NCBI GenBank assembly: GCA_015680905.1
Contig: CM027379.1
Span: 93,333,501 to 93,397,500 of the forward strand
Direction of reading: 5' to 3'
Origin: Coptis chinensis
Taxonomy: Eukaryota; Streptophyta; Magnoliopsida; Ranunculales; Ranunculaceae
DNA length: 64,000 nucleotides
The notes under the pieces are model-generated. The model searched no databases, had not been told where the DNA came from, and saw only the letters and a list, made by a program, of their open reading frames with translations. Positions within the stretch are counted from its first letter, which is position 1; each line of letters starts with the position of its first letter. Of the stretch, positions 24,775 to 37,867 are shown in pieces. A program made the translations under genes and the position numbers.

Positions 24775-25724
24775 TTAGGCGACTTCTATGAGAACTTGTC
24801 GGAGGGCAGCGGCTTCGGAGATGCAGGTAGCCAAATAAGCTAAAAGCTGTCTGCGTGGCGGTTCTCCTCCATAAGAAATGATGTATATGTACCGCTTAAA
24901 AAGAAGGCAATAAGCCCGATGAAACGACACGAAGATACTTGGAAAGGTTACCTTAAATTGGGTAGTGTACTCTTTTTGCAACTTTGGCGAGCGACCGGTT
25001 CGCGAGTCACTAAAGACTTGGAGCTCTTCGACACGGCTGCGGTATATCCGTAGTCCCCTAATTAAACGCCCGTCTTCAGCCGCCATTGTTGGAAGTTGCA
25101 AAATCAATCTGGTTGACTTTTCAATCATATTTCCGTCGGGGAAACTAAGGCGACTCGATGCCGCTTCCACGAGATTACTCGAACCATCCACAAAGAGAGA
25201 CCAATGCGATTTGACTCCGTTTTTTAATGCAGGAGCTTCGGTTTCTTGTTCCCGTTAGGGTCCTCGATTGGGAAATCTGCTAGAAATCGGCTGACGACGA
25301 CGACGACCTTTCGAAGTCGCGGGGGCGAACTCTATGTGGTGTTCTCCGAGTTCTTCGGCCCCAACCGCCATTCGAGTAGTCTTGTTTTCTTTGTGAAGGA
25401 CTTTCTTCATGGAAGGTCGGTAAGAACTTTAATTTGATGTGCTTGAAAGTACGGCTGAACTTCCGCGCGGAATCTGACAAAACAAAGCAAAATGCACGCT
25501 CGTTCGAGGAAGGAATAATTCTTTTCGGCCGGCGTGAGTGTCTTACTTGTGAAGTAGATCGGCTTCTCTGAATTGTTCTCCTCTTTAAAGAGAACTGCTG
25601 ATGGCGAAAGTCGGAATGGCGGATAAAGCCCGGTGTCTCTCCATATCTTGGTTTGGCTAAGGCGGGGGCGTGGTGAGATACTCTTTGAGAGTAGCGAATG
25701 CATGATGACATTGATAAACTCCAT
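24775..25724 (-). pseudogene. Gypsy RNase H region with a second RNase H
   Basis: The first RNase H follows RT (25,724-25,407) with AVLFKEENNSEKPIYFTSKT and LTPAEKNYSFLERACI. A second, separate RNase H lies at 25,191-24,775 with MDGSSNLVEAASSRLSFPDG, GLRIYRSRVEELQVFSDS and further degraded sequence to 24,775. Two consecutive RNase H domains mark the Athila/Tat branch of plant gypsy elements. Both are frameshifted. Confidence 0.75.
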
Positions 25725-26600
25725 GAAACGGCTCGCCTTTTTGAGGAGCTGCGAGGAACGATCGACATTTATCGAGGCCCTTGATATGAATCGGTTGGCC
25801 CGACCATTCCCGACAACCGTATCTGTTTCTTTGTCGTGGATCGGGCATATCTAAGAACGCCCGGATCGGGTCGATTTGCCTCGATCCGCTGCGACACGAT
25901 ACCCTAAAAACTTGCGGGAGGGCCCAAAGAGGCATTTTTCGGTTCAACTTCATGCCCGTCTGGCGTAGTCTTGAGAACGCTTGTTCTAAGTGGGTGAGGT
26001 GATCACCCGGCTTTTTTGCTTTTGACCACCATGTAAAATCAATGTAGACCTCCATGGTGTCGCCTAACATGTCTTGGAACATATCCGTGACCGGGCGTTG
26101 GTATGTAATCTCTCCAGCTTCTTTAGACCGAGCGGGAGGGCGTTGTAACAATAGATCCCTTTGCTCCGTAATGAGCGAAGTCTTCTCTTGATCTTCTTCG
26201 GCGAGTGGGATTTGGTTGTACCCTGCATCGCGCATCCATAAAGGAGAGGAGTTCATGACCACAGGGTTTGAATCGACCCGGTTAATCAATGCGAGGCAAA
26301 GGAAAGCTATCTTTAGGGCGTGGCCCGATTGACATTTGTGAAATCGACGATAAAGCTTATTTGCCATTCTTTTTGGGGGCGGCAACAATATTGGCAATCC
26401 ACTCGGGGTAGTCTACCTTTCCGATGAAACCGACTTGCTTGAGTTTTTCGACCTCGTCATTGATGGCTTTTGAAAGCGGGGATAGTCGGCGAATTTGTTG
26501 TCGGACCCCGGTCTAGCATTGGGGTTCACGTTTAATTTGTGGCAAGCGAGGTTAGGATCGATTCGGGCACATCGATATCGACCAAGCAAAACATCTTTAT
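25657..26600 (-). pseudogene. Gypsy reverse transcriptase (degenerate)
   Basis: Pieces of RT include the DNKFADYPRFQKPS-like N-terminal part near 26,510-26,440, a palm region near 26,050, then KKPGDHLTHLEQAFSRLRQT and GMKLN. The active-site YIDD box is damaged: the frame reads MEVYIDFTWWSK where a second Asp and MVVKS are normal. It therefore cannot be an active polymerase. Confidence 0.8.
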
Positions 26601-27479
26601 TCATTGATAAGAAATTTACAAGTTGGGATCTGAGTGTGGGGTCGAGGTTAGCCCCTACATATACAAACCGGGTAGATAATACGTGCCAAGATTCACTTTT
26701 TCTTTTTCTGCCATTGGGGTTTTACAACCGCGGCAAAGCACTACTTGGCGACTCACGCTTCCGAGAAGCGCTGAAATCTGGGACGATGGGGCGATCGGTG
26801 ATTTGATGATGGTGGAAGCGACTGTTCGGCGAACGGCGGGGGTAGCCAACCAACGGGGAGTGGGACCTGGCTGCAAACATATTGATGATGTGCGGCTGCT
26901 ATTGCGCTTTAATGGCGGCCTTAGCGGCATGGGCTGAGACGATCTCGAAACTTTAACCGACGGCCAGCCATCACCATTTGGGTCAAAGCTAGAGGTCTTC
27001 GGGTGCATTGAGGACTTCGGGGGCGAAAGTGCAGGTATCGGCATTGGAGAGAACTTCGCTTGGGAAGAGCCCCAGCGTTACGCTTGGCGATTCGGGGTTG
27101 GACTTCTCGCGACTAAGTCCGCGTGCCATTGTGTAGGCTGGAGGGCTCATATATGGTGGGAAGCAATTCCGCGGCGGTCGATCGTTGATTGGACTGGATT
27201 TACAATGGTGCGCTTCAAGTTGATTGCTTCTAAGCTCCATCATGCCCTCGAGGTCCCGGGAAGCGGAGAACTTGATGTAAAGTGGATCATGCGACTACCG
27301 CATCGATGAATCCAGCGTCGTCCAGATGGCATTGTATGGCGAATTTTGTCGTCGAGAACGCGGTGAAACCGGAGTATTGCGGGTAATCTTATCCTCCTCG
27401 AGAGCCCACCGATCTTGGTAAGATAATGTCACCAATGGGTTGACTCTGGAGCCATTGAACCCGTAAAGGGGAAGCGATT

Positions 27480-27625
27480 AGATTAGACTAGAACGGACTT
27501 AGGGAGGTTCATCTCTTGCATGGTGTGGTAAAATAAGATGTCCACAGAACTGCGAGGTCGATCGGGGCCATTGACATTATCGATCGCTGATTTTGACATG
27601 AAATCGACCAATGCGTCATTATGAG
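27480..27625 (-). pseudogene. Gypsy aspartic protease segment (degenerate)
   Basis: The minus strand reads NDALVDFMSKSAIDNVNG, then RPRSSVDILFYHTMQEMNLP, matching the surroundings of the retropepsin active site (DxGSSVDIL in intact copies). The catalytic Asp environment is altered. It is located between gag and RT, as expected. Confidence 0.6.
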
Positions 27626-28499
27626 GAAAGGCGGACTTTGTTTAAGTCGGCCTCTGTGAAAAATGATATCGCTGCGCTGCTTGCGACTGAACCAGCGGGC
27701 GTGAGCTGCCCAATGAAGTAAAATGATAGACTTCACGAAGAGCGCCGACCCGGCGTCTTTTCTCTCGGGAAGAGGTTACCGAGTCGTCCGGAAAGGTAAT
27801 CACATGAATAGTCGAGAGCATTGTCACGATCCGGACGAGTCTTTGCCTTCTCTCGTGGCGAAACGATCCGCGGGGCGTCCTCTTGTGAGGGCGAGCACAG
27901 TATCCTTGGCGGTGATGGTGAGGTGGAGACCGACTCATTACCTGACGAGCCATCAACTTGTGGCGCAGTCGCCATCGGGAATGCTAATGTAATGTTTGAT
28001 ATAACCGGCTTCCACCAGTCTTGGAGATAATGCTTGAGCCCCGGCATGCATCGGTTTCATGGCACTTTGCTTTATGAAATGCACAAAAAGGCTTACCCAG
28101 TCGATCTGGGCGTGGGATGGTTGGCGGAAAAATGAGGCGCTTAATCTTATCCATTATGTGGTAGGGGAACGTGTCGGGACGATGAACTCTCTGTTGTTAT
28201 CGATCGCACGAAATTTGGGCATCGCGACTGGCGCTTCTTGCCCGGTGGGGAACGATCCGAGACTTCGACCTCCTCGTGGCTCTACTGCTAAACCATGGAG
28301 TTTTAAAGTTTCTTGCAACTTGATGTACTTATCCACGAAGCGGCGTAGAGCTCGGACGATGTCTCTGGCGTTCCTTCATCAACGACCTAGCTAGGTCGCT
28401 TATTTCGCGACTTCGGCAAGCATTGGAAAAGGCGGTGTGGCGAAAAGATTCTTTCAAAGCCACTTTCCATGCAATGATTCGGCCTTGAACCGTCCCTAG

Positions 28500-29000
28500 G
28501 AACTCACGAATAGTTTAAGCCCTCCTTGAATGATAATTGAAACAGAGAATCAAGATCGCCTTCTTCCGCTTTTGTGGGCGTCTTGGCCGGGCGAACAAAT
28601 CGATGAAATTTGTTCGAAAGTGTTTATAGAATCGGACTCGATTAAAAAGAACCAATCTAGAGCCATCCTCGGGGGCTAATGGAAATAATCTGCAGTGGAG
28701 ATAATCAAACTTCGGGTGAGCTATAGAGTGCCAAACTCGAATATAGCGAGCCACGTCTTTAACCGGGGCATGTCTTTGCCGTCGTATATGGGAAAGCGTG
28801 GCTGGATAAAGTCGTGTGGAGAGGATTTCCGAGGGACCTCTGCGGTGAGCGGAGATCGCGCGATCGTTTTAAGCATCTTGTGTACAATGCGTCGAAGTCC
28901 TTCTTCTTCGGAGAGTCCGGCCAATCCTTTGGGATAACTTCGTTAAAACTGGCGATTAACGTCATTGATCTTGTGTTCGGCCGTTTCCGACTTGTTGTTC
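28500..29000 (-). pseudogene. Gypsy gag segment
   Basis: The frame 28,924-28,721 reads MAGLSEEEGLRRIVHKMLKT, later PHDFIQPRFPIYDGKDMP and LKTWLAIFEFGTL, the usual start of the retrotrans_gag domain (the YDG motif). Further gag-like parts follow on the minus strand to about 28,000 in shifted frames. Confidence 0.6.
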
Positions 29001-29673
29001 TTGATAACTATCCACCGAAAGCACGTAAAGTAGCATTTTCCTCCCCGCAAGGAAATGCTCTCATTCGTTATTCCTAACCGGTGGGCGAGGTTCAACTTGA
29101 TCTTCTATGCTAACCATGCTTCGGGGTGGAGAGTTAGAGATGGATGAACCCGATCTAAAAGTGGCTCTCGATGTCGAAACCACGAGGCGGCCTTGATGTA
29201 AAGGAGCGTTTTAGTTTTTCGATTATAGTAGAAGAGGTCGAGATGGGTTTGGACTTTGGATGGGGCCGAGGTCGCCAAGCTTTAACCGCCTACGATATCT
29301 TCTCTTGTTCTTCCTTTTTGTTGGGGAGAAGAATCGGTCCGAGCGTAGTTCCGATTAGATGGTATTTATAGGATTTTGGGAGCGGAGATCCTTTCGGACC
29401 GTGTACCCTTTGTGTACAAATGTAGGGTAGAGATCGTGAATGAGTCTTTGGAGTGGTTTTGGTGTGAGTCATACTGATTGGGAGTTAAGCGCGGTAGTCC
29501 CTATTTCCTGGTGGGGAATACAAATAAGATTTTAGCAATGATTACATCCGGTGGGCGTTAAATGTCTCGGCAAAGCGTTAAATCTTGAGATATCTTTGTT
29601 CATTACCACCTACTTGTAAAGAGTCGCCGCTCCTTGATCGGTCTTGGAGGTCGATCGTTGAGGTCGCTTGTGC

Positions 29674-29898
29674 TTAAAATGCGTCTGCAATGTTCCTTAG
29701 TGGGGATATTGCTCCCCTACATATAGGACATGCAGGAGGGACTACCCAGGAGTACCTTAAACCAGAGGGCAACATTTCATTGGACTCAAAAGTAACTGTA
29801 AATCGTCTATTCGGAGGAACTTGATCAGTTGCAGGCAGCACGGAAGCGTCAACTATTTGCCTAGCAGCCCATATAGCACTCTTTCTCTTGTCCGCTGG
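29674..29898 (-). CDS. Unrecognised coding-like fragment
   Basis: A 73-codon open frame without internal stop or obvious repeat character reads ADKRKSAIWAARQIVDASVL, then PNRRFTVTFESNEMLPSGL, RYSWVVPPACPICRGAIS and ends PLRNIADAF. Composition looks protein-coding, with balanced residues. There is no start codon at its beginning, and a stop lies directly upstream, so it is probably an exon-like or transposon-derived fragment. It lies between the gypsy element and the synaptotagmin promoter. I do not recognise the family. Confidence 0.35.
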   Translation of the reverse strand, partial: PADKRKSAIWAARQIVDASVLPATDQVPPNRRFTVTFESNEMLPSGLRYSWVVPPACPICRGAISPLRNIADAF

Positions 29899-30230
29899 CT
29901 ACTTTTATCTTCCCCGTTTGTTCTCACACCCCATACGATAGTGAGTGCAAATAAGTTTATAGTTAGTTAGTCGGCAGACAAAGTCACGTGTAATACACCC
30001 CACGGGCGGCCAAAGTAATAAAGCCAAAACCTCTGAAGTTCCCCCTTCTAGAAACTCCAAAACCAAGAGAGACACATCCTCATTTTTTTCCATTTTCTCC
30101 TCTACAGCAACCAGCTGTATACCGAAGATTTTTTCTTTTTTTCCCAAAACGCCCCCCACTCATCTCAATCTCACTACACTAGACTTCTTTTAAGTAGAGA
30201 AAATTTCTGTTTTTACATTTGTAGAGAAAG

Positions 30231-33200
30231 ATGTCTTTTTTTTTTGGTTTGATTGTTGGGGTTCTGTTTGGGATTGGAATCATTGTTGCTTTTGTTAATT
30301 GTGAAAATACCCGATCTAAGAAGCGTACTGATTTGGTAAATGTTTTTCAACATCCATTTTATTTTTGATATAATTGATCCCCAAGTATAAGTATTCATTT
30401 TGATATTTTTTAGGCGGCGGCAATTGCGGCATTTGCTAGAATGACGGTAGAGGATTCCAGGAAACTTCTACCAGCTGAATATTACCCCTTCTTGGGTTGT
30501 TTTCTCACAAAGGCAGAAGGTGTAATTTTTATTCCAATTGTGCCCATTTGTCTCTTTGTTTGTTACTGATTTTTTTTTTTGTTTTGCTAGTTAAAATGGC
30601 TTAATCTAGAACTTACAAAGATCTGGCCATATGTTAATGAGGTCAGTATCCTAATTTTAGTAAATTTTATGTTATATTTGTGGAAATGGTAGTTTGATTT
30701 GGTGAGAGGTTAAACAGGCAGCATCAGAGCTGATAAGGACAAATGTAGAGCCAGTTCTTGAACAATATCGACCCGTGATTTTATCTTCACTTAAGTTTTC
30801 CAAGTTGACTCTCGGTACAGTTGCTCCTCAATTTACAGGTTAGTTTAAGCTGTCCCTTTAGTATGATTGTTTATGGTCTCCTAAAGTTACATTACGTGCA
30901 CTTATCATGGTTAAATATTGTCTTCTTTTTTGTAGTTTTGATGGTAGCTAATTGTGGTCCAAACTTTATCACTTTCATTACTGTATTTGACCTTGTACTT
31001 ATGTCAAACTTATATGATACCTGTCAACATTAGTTACCATATGAATTGTGTTATTTTTTTTTGTCAATATCATGCCCTTGTCAATATTTTTTGGTGGTAC
31101 ACTATCTTGTTGGGTCACCGTTGTAAAATTCAGTAAAACTCCAAAATGAGTGGGGTTGAGCAAGTATCTGCATGTTAACCTTGACATAATAGGTTAGCAC
31201 CTCTTAACCCACTTATCATTCCCATTGCACCTTTTGATCCCTTGGCACAACGTTGTTGGCAAAGTAACCCACAAAAGATGCAATGTGGATTATAAAACCA
31301 TTGAGTCCTAGTTACTACGAAGTCTTAGGACTTCAATTGAGCCTTCTTAAAGTTGGTTGCCATGCTGCCCAACCAAGTCGTCTCTATCACGTCAGGGCTA
31401 GTTTGCTTCTCTCATACTTAGAGAGATCCTCTTATTCCCGTCTTTCTGGAAGGCCCGTACAATGTACTTTGGGATTTGATTGGCCAACTACTGGTGCGTG
31501 AGCCTAAAGTGGGTGAATTATTAGGGGCTCTGTAAACCTTCCTTGATGTGGTGTGGTGGAGTCTATTTCAAGGAGCCACTGAGTTAAGCGATGCAGCCCG
31601 TGAGGTTGTTAAACTATAAAAGGTTTCAGAATCACCGAGGTTAGGGACAATAATTATACTTAATTTAATATCTACGTTTCATTGATGCCCGCTTTTATAC
31701 ATCAGGTTCCACATCTTTAGCTTGGTCTTTTAGGGATCTCAAAGCTCTTACATAATAACAGCAATGATCTATGAGATTACACTCTCCTTCTTTGTCCTAT
31801 CTATATGTCAGTTCCTTTGATTTCATTGCTTATATTCTCATGTAAGTTGATCATGTTCTTTAGGAGTATCAATCGTTGAAGATTGTGGTGAGGGCATCAC
31901 AATGGAATTGGAGTTGCAGTGGGACGGTAATCCAAGCATTGTTCTTGACATTAAGACTAGAGTAGGTGTTGCCCTACCTGTTCAGGTGATTTTCTAATTG
32001 CTTGAGCTTATTAGTTCTACATTTCCTTTACTATTCGATACACTCTCTTCTTATGAAATTGTAATATAAAGAACTTGCATGGACTGTTATATTATATTAT
32101 TCTTGAAATATATCTACCACCAAAGAAAGATGAATGGCCATTATTATCTCTATTAGGAAAATCACACACTGTTTACGTACAATGAAAGGACTCACTCAAC
32201 TAGATGTTTGACTGTGTCATTATTGTTCAGTGTTAGCATGAGCAGTGGGCAGATCATCTTTAAATAATTGACTGAGTGACTTGTGCCTGTTCAATTTGAA
32301 CTGAATACTGGCCAGTTGAAAAAATGTTAGTTAAATGCTTTTTTACCATGATATGGATTTAGTACTTTGTACTACCTTAAGATTATGGTTCATATTTCTT
32401 GGTGACAAGGAGTTGCCATTCTTCCAAGTTTATCACCATCGTTGATCCTGTTGCATTACCAAGTCGAGCTCTGTCCTTTTTATGCATCCAGTTCTCTTAA
32501 AAGGCACTTAAATAAAAAACCTAGACAAAAAACTCACAGAAATCAACAACATAACACCCCCCAAAAAAAAAAAAAAATATAAACACAAATAAAAAGAAAA
32601 CATGTACACATTTTTTAACTAATAATAATTTCTGTTCCCACTATATCATTGAAAATGAGATGTTTCCTTGTGGTATTTCATGAGCATCAGCTATTGAAAT
32701 TTAACTTACTCTTTTCTCTTATAATTAGGATTTACTGTTTTTATGTAATGTACGAAATAAGGGATTCTAATGATTTCTTATATGTTTTCTGTCTAGGTTA
32801 AAAATGTTGCTTTTACTGGGGTTTTTAGGTTAATCTTTAGGCCACTGGTTGATGAGTTCCCTTGCTTTGGAGCCGTTTGTTATTCTTTAAGAGAAAAGGT
32901 TTGGTGTTTATGAAGACCTTTATGTCCATCGTGTAATCAAACATAATCTGTGACCTGACAACAACTTGATGTTTGATTGGCAGAAAAAGATGGATTTCAC
33001 ACTTAAAGTTGTTGGCGGAGACATATCATCAATTCCTGGGATATATGATGCTATTGAGGTTCTATACCAGTCTTTTTAATCATTTTTTTTTTATTCTCTT
33101 GAGCAGTTTGATGTTTGTGTGATAGGATACCTGGAAAATTTACCAAAGTATTCTATTAGGAAAGTAAAAGGAAACAGAATACATAAAGGGTTAGCTGTAT

Positions 33201-36030
33201 ACAAATATGGCCTAGTTACACCAATCATTTCCAATGTCTTAGCTTGATCACCTGCTCTATAGAAACATCTAATCCCTTGTTGGTGAGCCTATTTACTTGA
33301 TTAGGGAGATCCATAAAATGCCAAACTCCTTAGCCAAAAACAGGTTTATAGAAGAAAAGCTAATGGATGTAATTAAACGACCCAAAATTTTCTATTGCAG
33401 ATGCTGACTGGGTTTAAGCCTTGTACTTGGAAGATTATCTAGGGGCATGTATACATTTTCTACAAGCTCAATATATTTTCCACCGCTATGGTTCTTCTGT
33501 TTCTAACAAGCATTATCTTGCAATCTTGAAGTTACTTCTGGTGGATGTGATGGTTTTGAATGACTCAGTACCTCGCCTCACATGTAACTTTCTAGATAAA
33601 AAAAATTCATTCGTTCTCTGACAGAAAAGATAGCTCCTTTACAGTTTATTTAATTAAACTTTTTCATTCACATAAATAGGTTCCAGATTAGCGAAGTTCA
33701 ATTGTTCTGTTCTTCAATGGTTGCCGTATATATTGGTGCTAGCTGGCAGCTATTGATTTCAGAGTTGGAGTTGCTTTGTAAATCAAAATCCCTCCAGTAA
33801 AGAATTATCTTGTGCATGATTTTAACTGTGAACCCAAAATGAATGGTACATTTTAATCATGCCTGTGCTGGTCATTTTAGAACTCATTTGAGAAAGAACC
33901 GCCGCTATATGCTTGTTTCACTAGCCTACTGTAACGCTGAAAATAGTACCGTAATAACGTAATTAGACTTGGCAATATTACTGGGCGCTATGTTGCATTG
34001 AATGGATTTTTTTTCTATGTATCCAGGTTTGTAGATAGACTAATTTTACCGCAGGTTCGGGTTGTAAGAGAATGATATGACAGCTGTGGGTCTCTGGTTT
34101 ATGCAATAAAATAGACATAGTAGCATATTCAATTTTTAAGAGCCTGGTTAATCTGTCTTGCATGCATTAAATTTGAAATTGCTACACCATTTATGCAGGG
34201 AACAATACGAGATGCTATTGAAGATTCCCTGACATGGCCAGTGCGAAAAGTTGTTCCTATTTTACCTGGGGATTATAGGTATGCTTGTTTGTATCAATGC
34301 TTGGTTAAGAAAGTTAAGTCCGTCTTTTCATGGATCATAGTTGGCCCCACCAACATTCAGCACTAAGTCTGTCTTTTCATACATCTTGAGCATGATCAGG
34401 TCTACTAACTTTAGCAATAAGCCAATAGATAAATAGCAGACAATCAAAATTTGAGTCAGAATAAGCAACATGAAACATGATAGATTTTACACTCTAAAAG
34501 ATTGGCCAAATATATGTTCTTAAGTTGTACTTAAGCACACATAAACATATATATGCCAAGTATGTCAACCCTGTTTCCTTTGAGACTGGTACTTTTTGAT
34601 GTTCTATATTCAAATGCTCAAGCAGCAGTACAGCACCATGTCTTCTGTTTCGTGTTGCTTCCCTTATCTGCAATTTTATTCTTTTGTAGTGACCTGGAGC
34701 TTAAGCCTGTTGGAACATTAGAAGTGAAGCTTGTGCAAGCCAAAGAATTGACTAATAAGGACATTATTGGGAAATCCGATCCTTATGCTGTATTGTATGT
34801 GCGACCATTACGTGACAGAACAAAGAAAAGCAAAACAATTGTAGGTGGTCTGATATTCTTACCCAGCTTTCTCCATTTTATCTTCTTTCATTTTCTTAGC
34901 ACACTTTTCTATAATTCTCTCCAGAACAACCAGTTGAATCCTGTTTGGAACGAGCATTTCGAATTTGTTGTAGAAGATGCGTCTACGCAACACTTGGTTG
35001 TGAAGATTTTTGATGATGAAGGACTTCAAGCGTCTGAACTCATTGGATGTGCACAAGTACGGTTAAAGGACCTAGAGCCTGGGAAAGTGAAGGATATCTG
35101 GTTGAAGTTGGTCAAGGATCTGGAAGTTCAAAGAGATAATAAGAACAGGGGTCAGGTGAGCGCACAAAATTCTTCAGTTCTGTAGACTAATTTATGTGTC
35201 TAGAAGCAATAGAGAGAAAACACATGTAGAAAAAGAAATGATCAACTACTTTACTACAACAACATATGATTGAATAGGTTTCTATCAAAAGAAAAGCAAA
35301 GTCCAATTTATATATTGTGAACGGTAAAAAGAGGTAGAATCTTTTTTCACATATGGAGCACTCTTTCATCTATTCCACGAAATTGGCACAAGTTACTTTA
35401 ACGAATATTGAATTAGTTCTGTGAAATATTTGCTCCTAAATCAATATGGTGATGGAGGGATTTACAAAATGACACTGGGGATGAATTTAATTCTTTAATA
35501 GACATGAAAAGTGTTCAACTCCACTGTTGTTTTCCAAACAACGAGATCCTGCAATTTGCATTGACCTGTAAAGAAGAGAGAAGAAAAAATTATTACTCAA
35601 GTTGGAAATTGGCCTCCCTTTGGCGGAATGAATTACAGCTTGCCACCACAGGGAGGCCGACTCGCCCCTGTTCAGGATTCCGTGAAGTTATGGGGAGGGG
35701 ATAGAGCCACTCCATCGACTTACAAATTGAATTAAGACCTGATTTTGTGTGGATATGATCTTCTAATGTATAATATGCCCACAAAATTTCATCCTATTTG
35801 GATATGTCTAATCTTAAGCGAAAACTAGTGTTCAATTTTGAATGTTTATCTAACGGTCCAGAATTTTCCAATTTCATAATAATATTTGATTAGGTTAGAT
35901 ATATTTGAATGAGCCAAATTTGGTGAGCATGTTACTCGTGGTGGGGAGATCATATCTACAAAATATCTGCCCTTAATTCAACTGGTAGGATGAGATATGG
36001 CTTTGTATGTTTTGGGAGTGGCTCTATCCC

Positions 36031-36094
<64 letters not shown>

Positions 36095-37867
36095 TAAATA
36101 TGTTGATTGTATTTCATGAAGTCAGAGAGTTTGGACTCTTTTCTTACTATGAAAACCGAGTCCGCCTGTTTTTTTTTAGAAAATATTATATTATTTTAAG
36201 ACATTGTATTTTATGTATGTGTATGATGCACATGGATTTCTTCAGATGGAGGTAATCCGCCTTTATATTTCTATATTTTTGGCTTAGGTGCATCTGGAGC
36301 TTCTCTACATTCCTTTCGCATGGAAAATGGCTTTTACCAATCCTTTTGCCCCAAATTTCTCAATGGCAACATCATTGGAAAAGGCACTCAAAAAGTGGGA
36401 TAGATGGAGCAGAAGCTAACGATACTGAGAAAACACCAACTCAGAAGAGGAAGGAAGTCATTGTGAGAGGAGTTCTTTCTGTTACGGTGATATCCGCCAA
36501 GACTTGCCTGCAGCTGATTTAATGGGAAAAGCTGACCCCTTTGTTGTCCTTCATATGAAAAAACAGAATCAAAAACAAAACCAGGGTGAGTGAATTGGTT
36601 GAAAACGTAATTTCCTTTGTCCTTTCCTGAACGGATGTCCAAAATAGTGTCTATATTTGATGGTTATGAACCTATGACCGGCCCTATGGATCCGATTTTT
36701 AAAGAGTTACTGATCTCATTTAAAACAGGCTTGCCAATAAAAAAATAGATCTGATTTTGATGTATCTTTGTCGCTGAAGCAAGAACAATAGATAATGCTA
36801 ATGTATAAAAATACCCAAAACTAGGGTTTAATGAATAAAAACGAATTTCATAAATTCAATCTAATAATAAATCAAGTCTGAAAATCTTAAGGTTTATATC
36901 TGCTTATATAGAGAACTAGTTAACAAATCCTAATCATAATAGAACTTGGGAAACTAAAATAGAAGCTAGTCTAATTCTAATTAACTAAGGATTTAAAATA
37001 GAAGTAGAATAAAAGATGAACTCTAGCTGTAGCATTATGCATGTGCTGTGCACATGATAATCTATTGCATCCTCAAGATCAGATTTTTACCCATTGGGAT
37101 GATGATTGATTTTTTGTGTAGAATTTCTAGCTTCTATTATGTACTATCGATAGTTTCATTCTGAAAATGTGTATTGCATTTCCAGGTTGTGAATGAGAGC
37201 CTTAATCCAGTTTGGAATCAGACATTTGACTTTGTTGTGGAGGATGGCTTACACGATATGCTAATTCTTGAAGTTTATGACCACGATACATTTGGGAAGG
37301 TAATTTGCTTTGATCTATCACCAGTTCTTTAGATGTGATGCTATGCTAGATTTGTTTAAGACACTGAGAATCCAAACATGATAATCCCCAATCAAATATT
37401 ACACTGTTTTATATGCAGCATTGGCATCATTTGTTTGACTCAGCAGTAGTACCTATATATACCCTGATCTTAATCGATTTTGTTCCTTGTGTATATCAGC
37501 AATTCAGTATTCAGCCAACCTGCTTCTTGTATAGTTTGGGTCTGCTACCTTTAGCCAGTTTCACCCTATGCTTTTCTCCTTCTATGACATAGTCACGCAC
37601 TTGACACTTCGACTTAATAATTATAATATTCCTTCCTTGGGTTCAATATATTGGTTAACATTTCTAAGAGAACGCCTTTTGCAACTGAAGTTAAATGTTG
37701 TATTTGTATTATCACTACAGGACCATATGGGAAGATGCATTTTAACGCTGACTAGAGTAATATTAGAAGGGGAATACAAGGATTCACTTCCAATAGATGG
37801 GACAAAATCAGGTAAGCTAAATTTGCATCTCAAGTGGGCACCACAACCAATCTACCGAGACAATTGA
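30231..37867 (+). CDS. Plant synaptotagmin / extended-synaptotagmin-like protein (SYT4/SYT5 type)
   Basis: Predicted protein of about 565 aa: an N-terminal membrane anchor (GLIVGVLFGIGIIVAFV), an SMP lipid-transfer domain (PFAM SMP; around residues 70-250) and two C2 domains (about 260-370 and 440-545) with Ca/lipid-binding loops KSDPYAVLYV and KADPFVVLHM. Family members sit at ER-plasma membrane or Golgi contacts. Exons: 30,231-30,335; 30,414-30,519; 30,591-30,641; 30,718-30,838; 31,864-31,985; 32,797-32,898; 32,984-33,058; 34,199-34,278; 34,690-34,840; 34,925-35,155; 36,288-36,585; 37,186-37,299; 37,721-37,867, all with GT-AG ends. Length fits the family. Exon 2 has one frame shift after AEYYP and exon 11 about five (around PFGMENG, ALK and ISAEDL positions), mostly in short homopolymers, so these may be sequence errors. 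The start ATG is the only one in frame with the anchor. Confidence 0.9.
36031..36091 (+). repeat. (TG)n microsatellite
   Basis: About 30 TG units in the intron before exon 11 of the synaptotagmin gene. Confidence 0.95.

Larger units (their letters stand above)
19915..29670 (-). mobile_element. Ty3/gypsy retrotransposon, Tat-like lineage, degenerate
   Basis: A GC-rich block of about 9.8 kb in otherwise AT-rich DNA. On the minus strand the order from high to low coordinates is gag, protease, reverse transcriptase, RNase H, a second RNase H and integrase, followed by a tandem-repeat block and a region with plus-strand frames. The gypsy gene order (integrase last) with two RNase H domains and a long repeat-bearing 3' region is what is known for the Tat group (Ogre, Grande). 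All frames are interrupted and the RT active site is altered, so it is inactive. LTRs and the primer binding site were not recognised by eye, so the limits are approximate. Confidence 0.75.

Noticed and set aside
24386..28394. Plus-strand frames across the gypsy coding part
   Set aside because: They mirror the minus-strand gag-pol and show no independent coding character.
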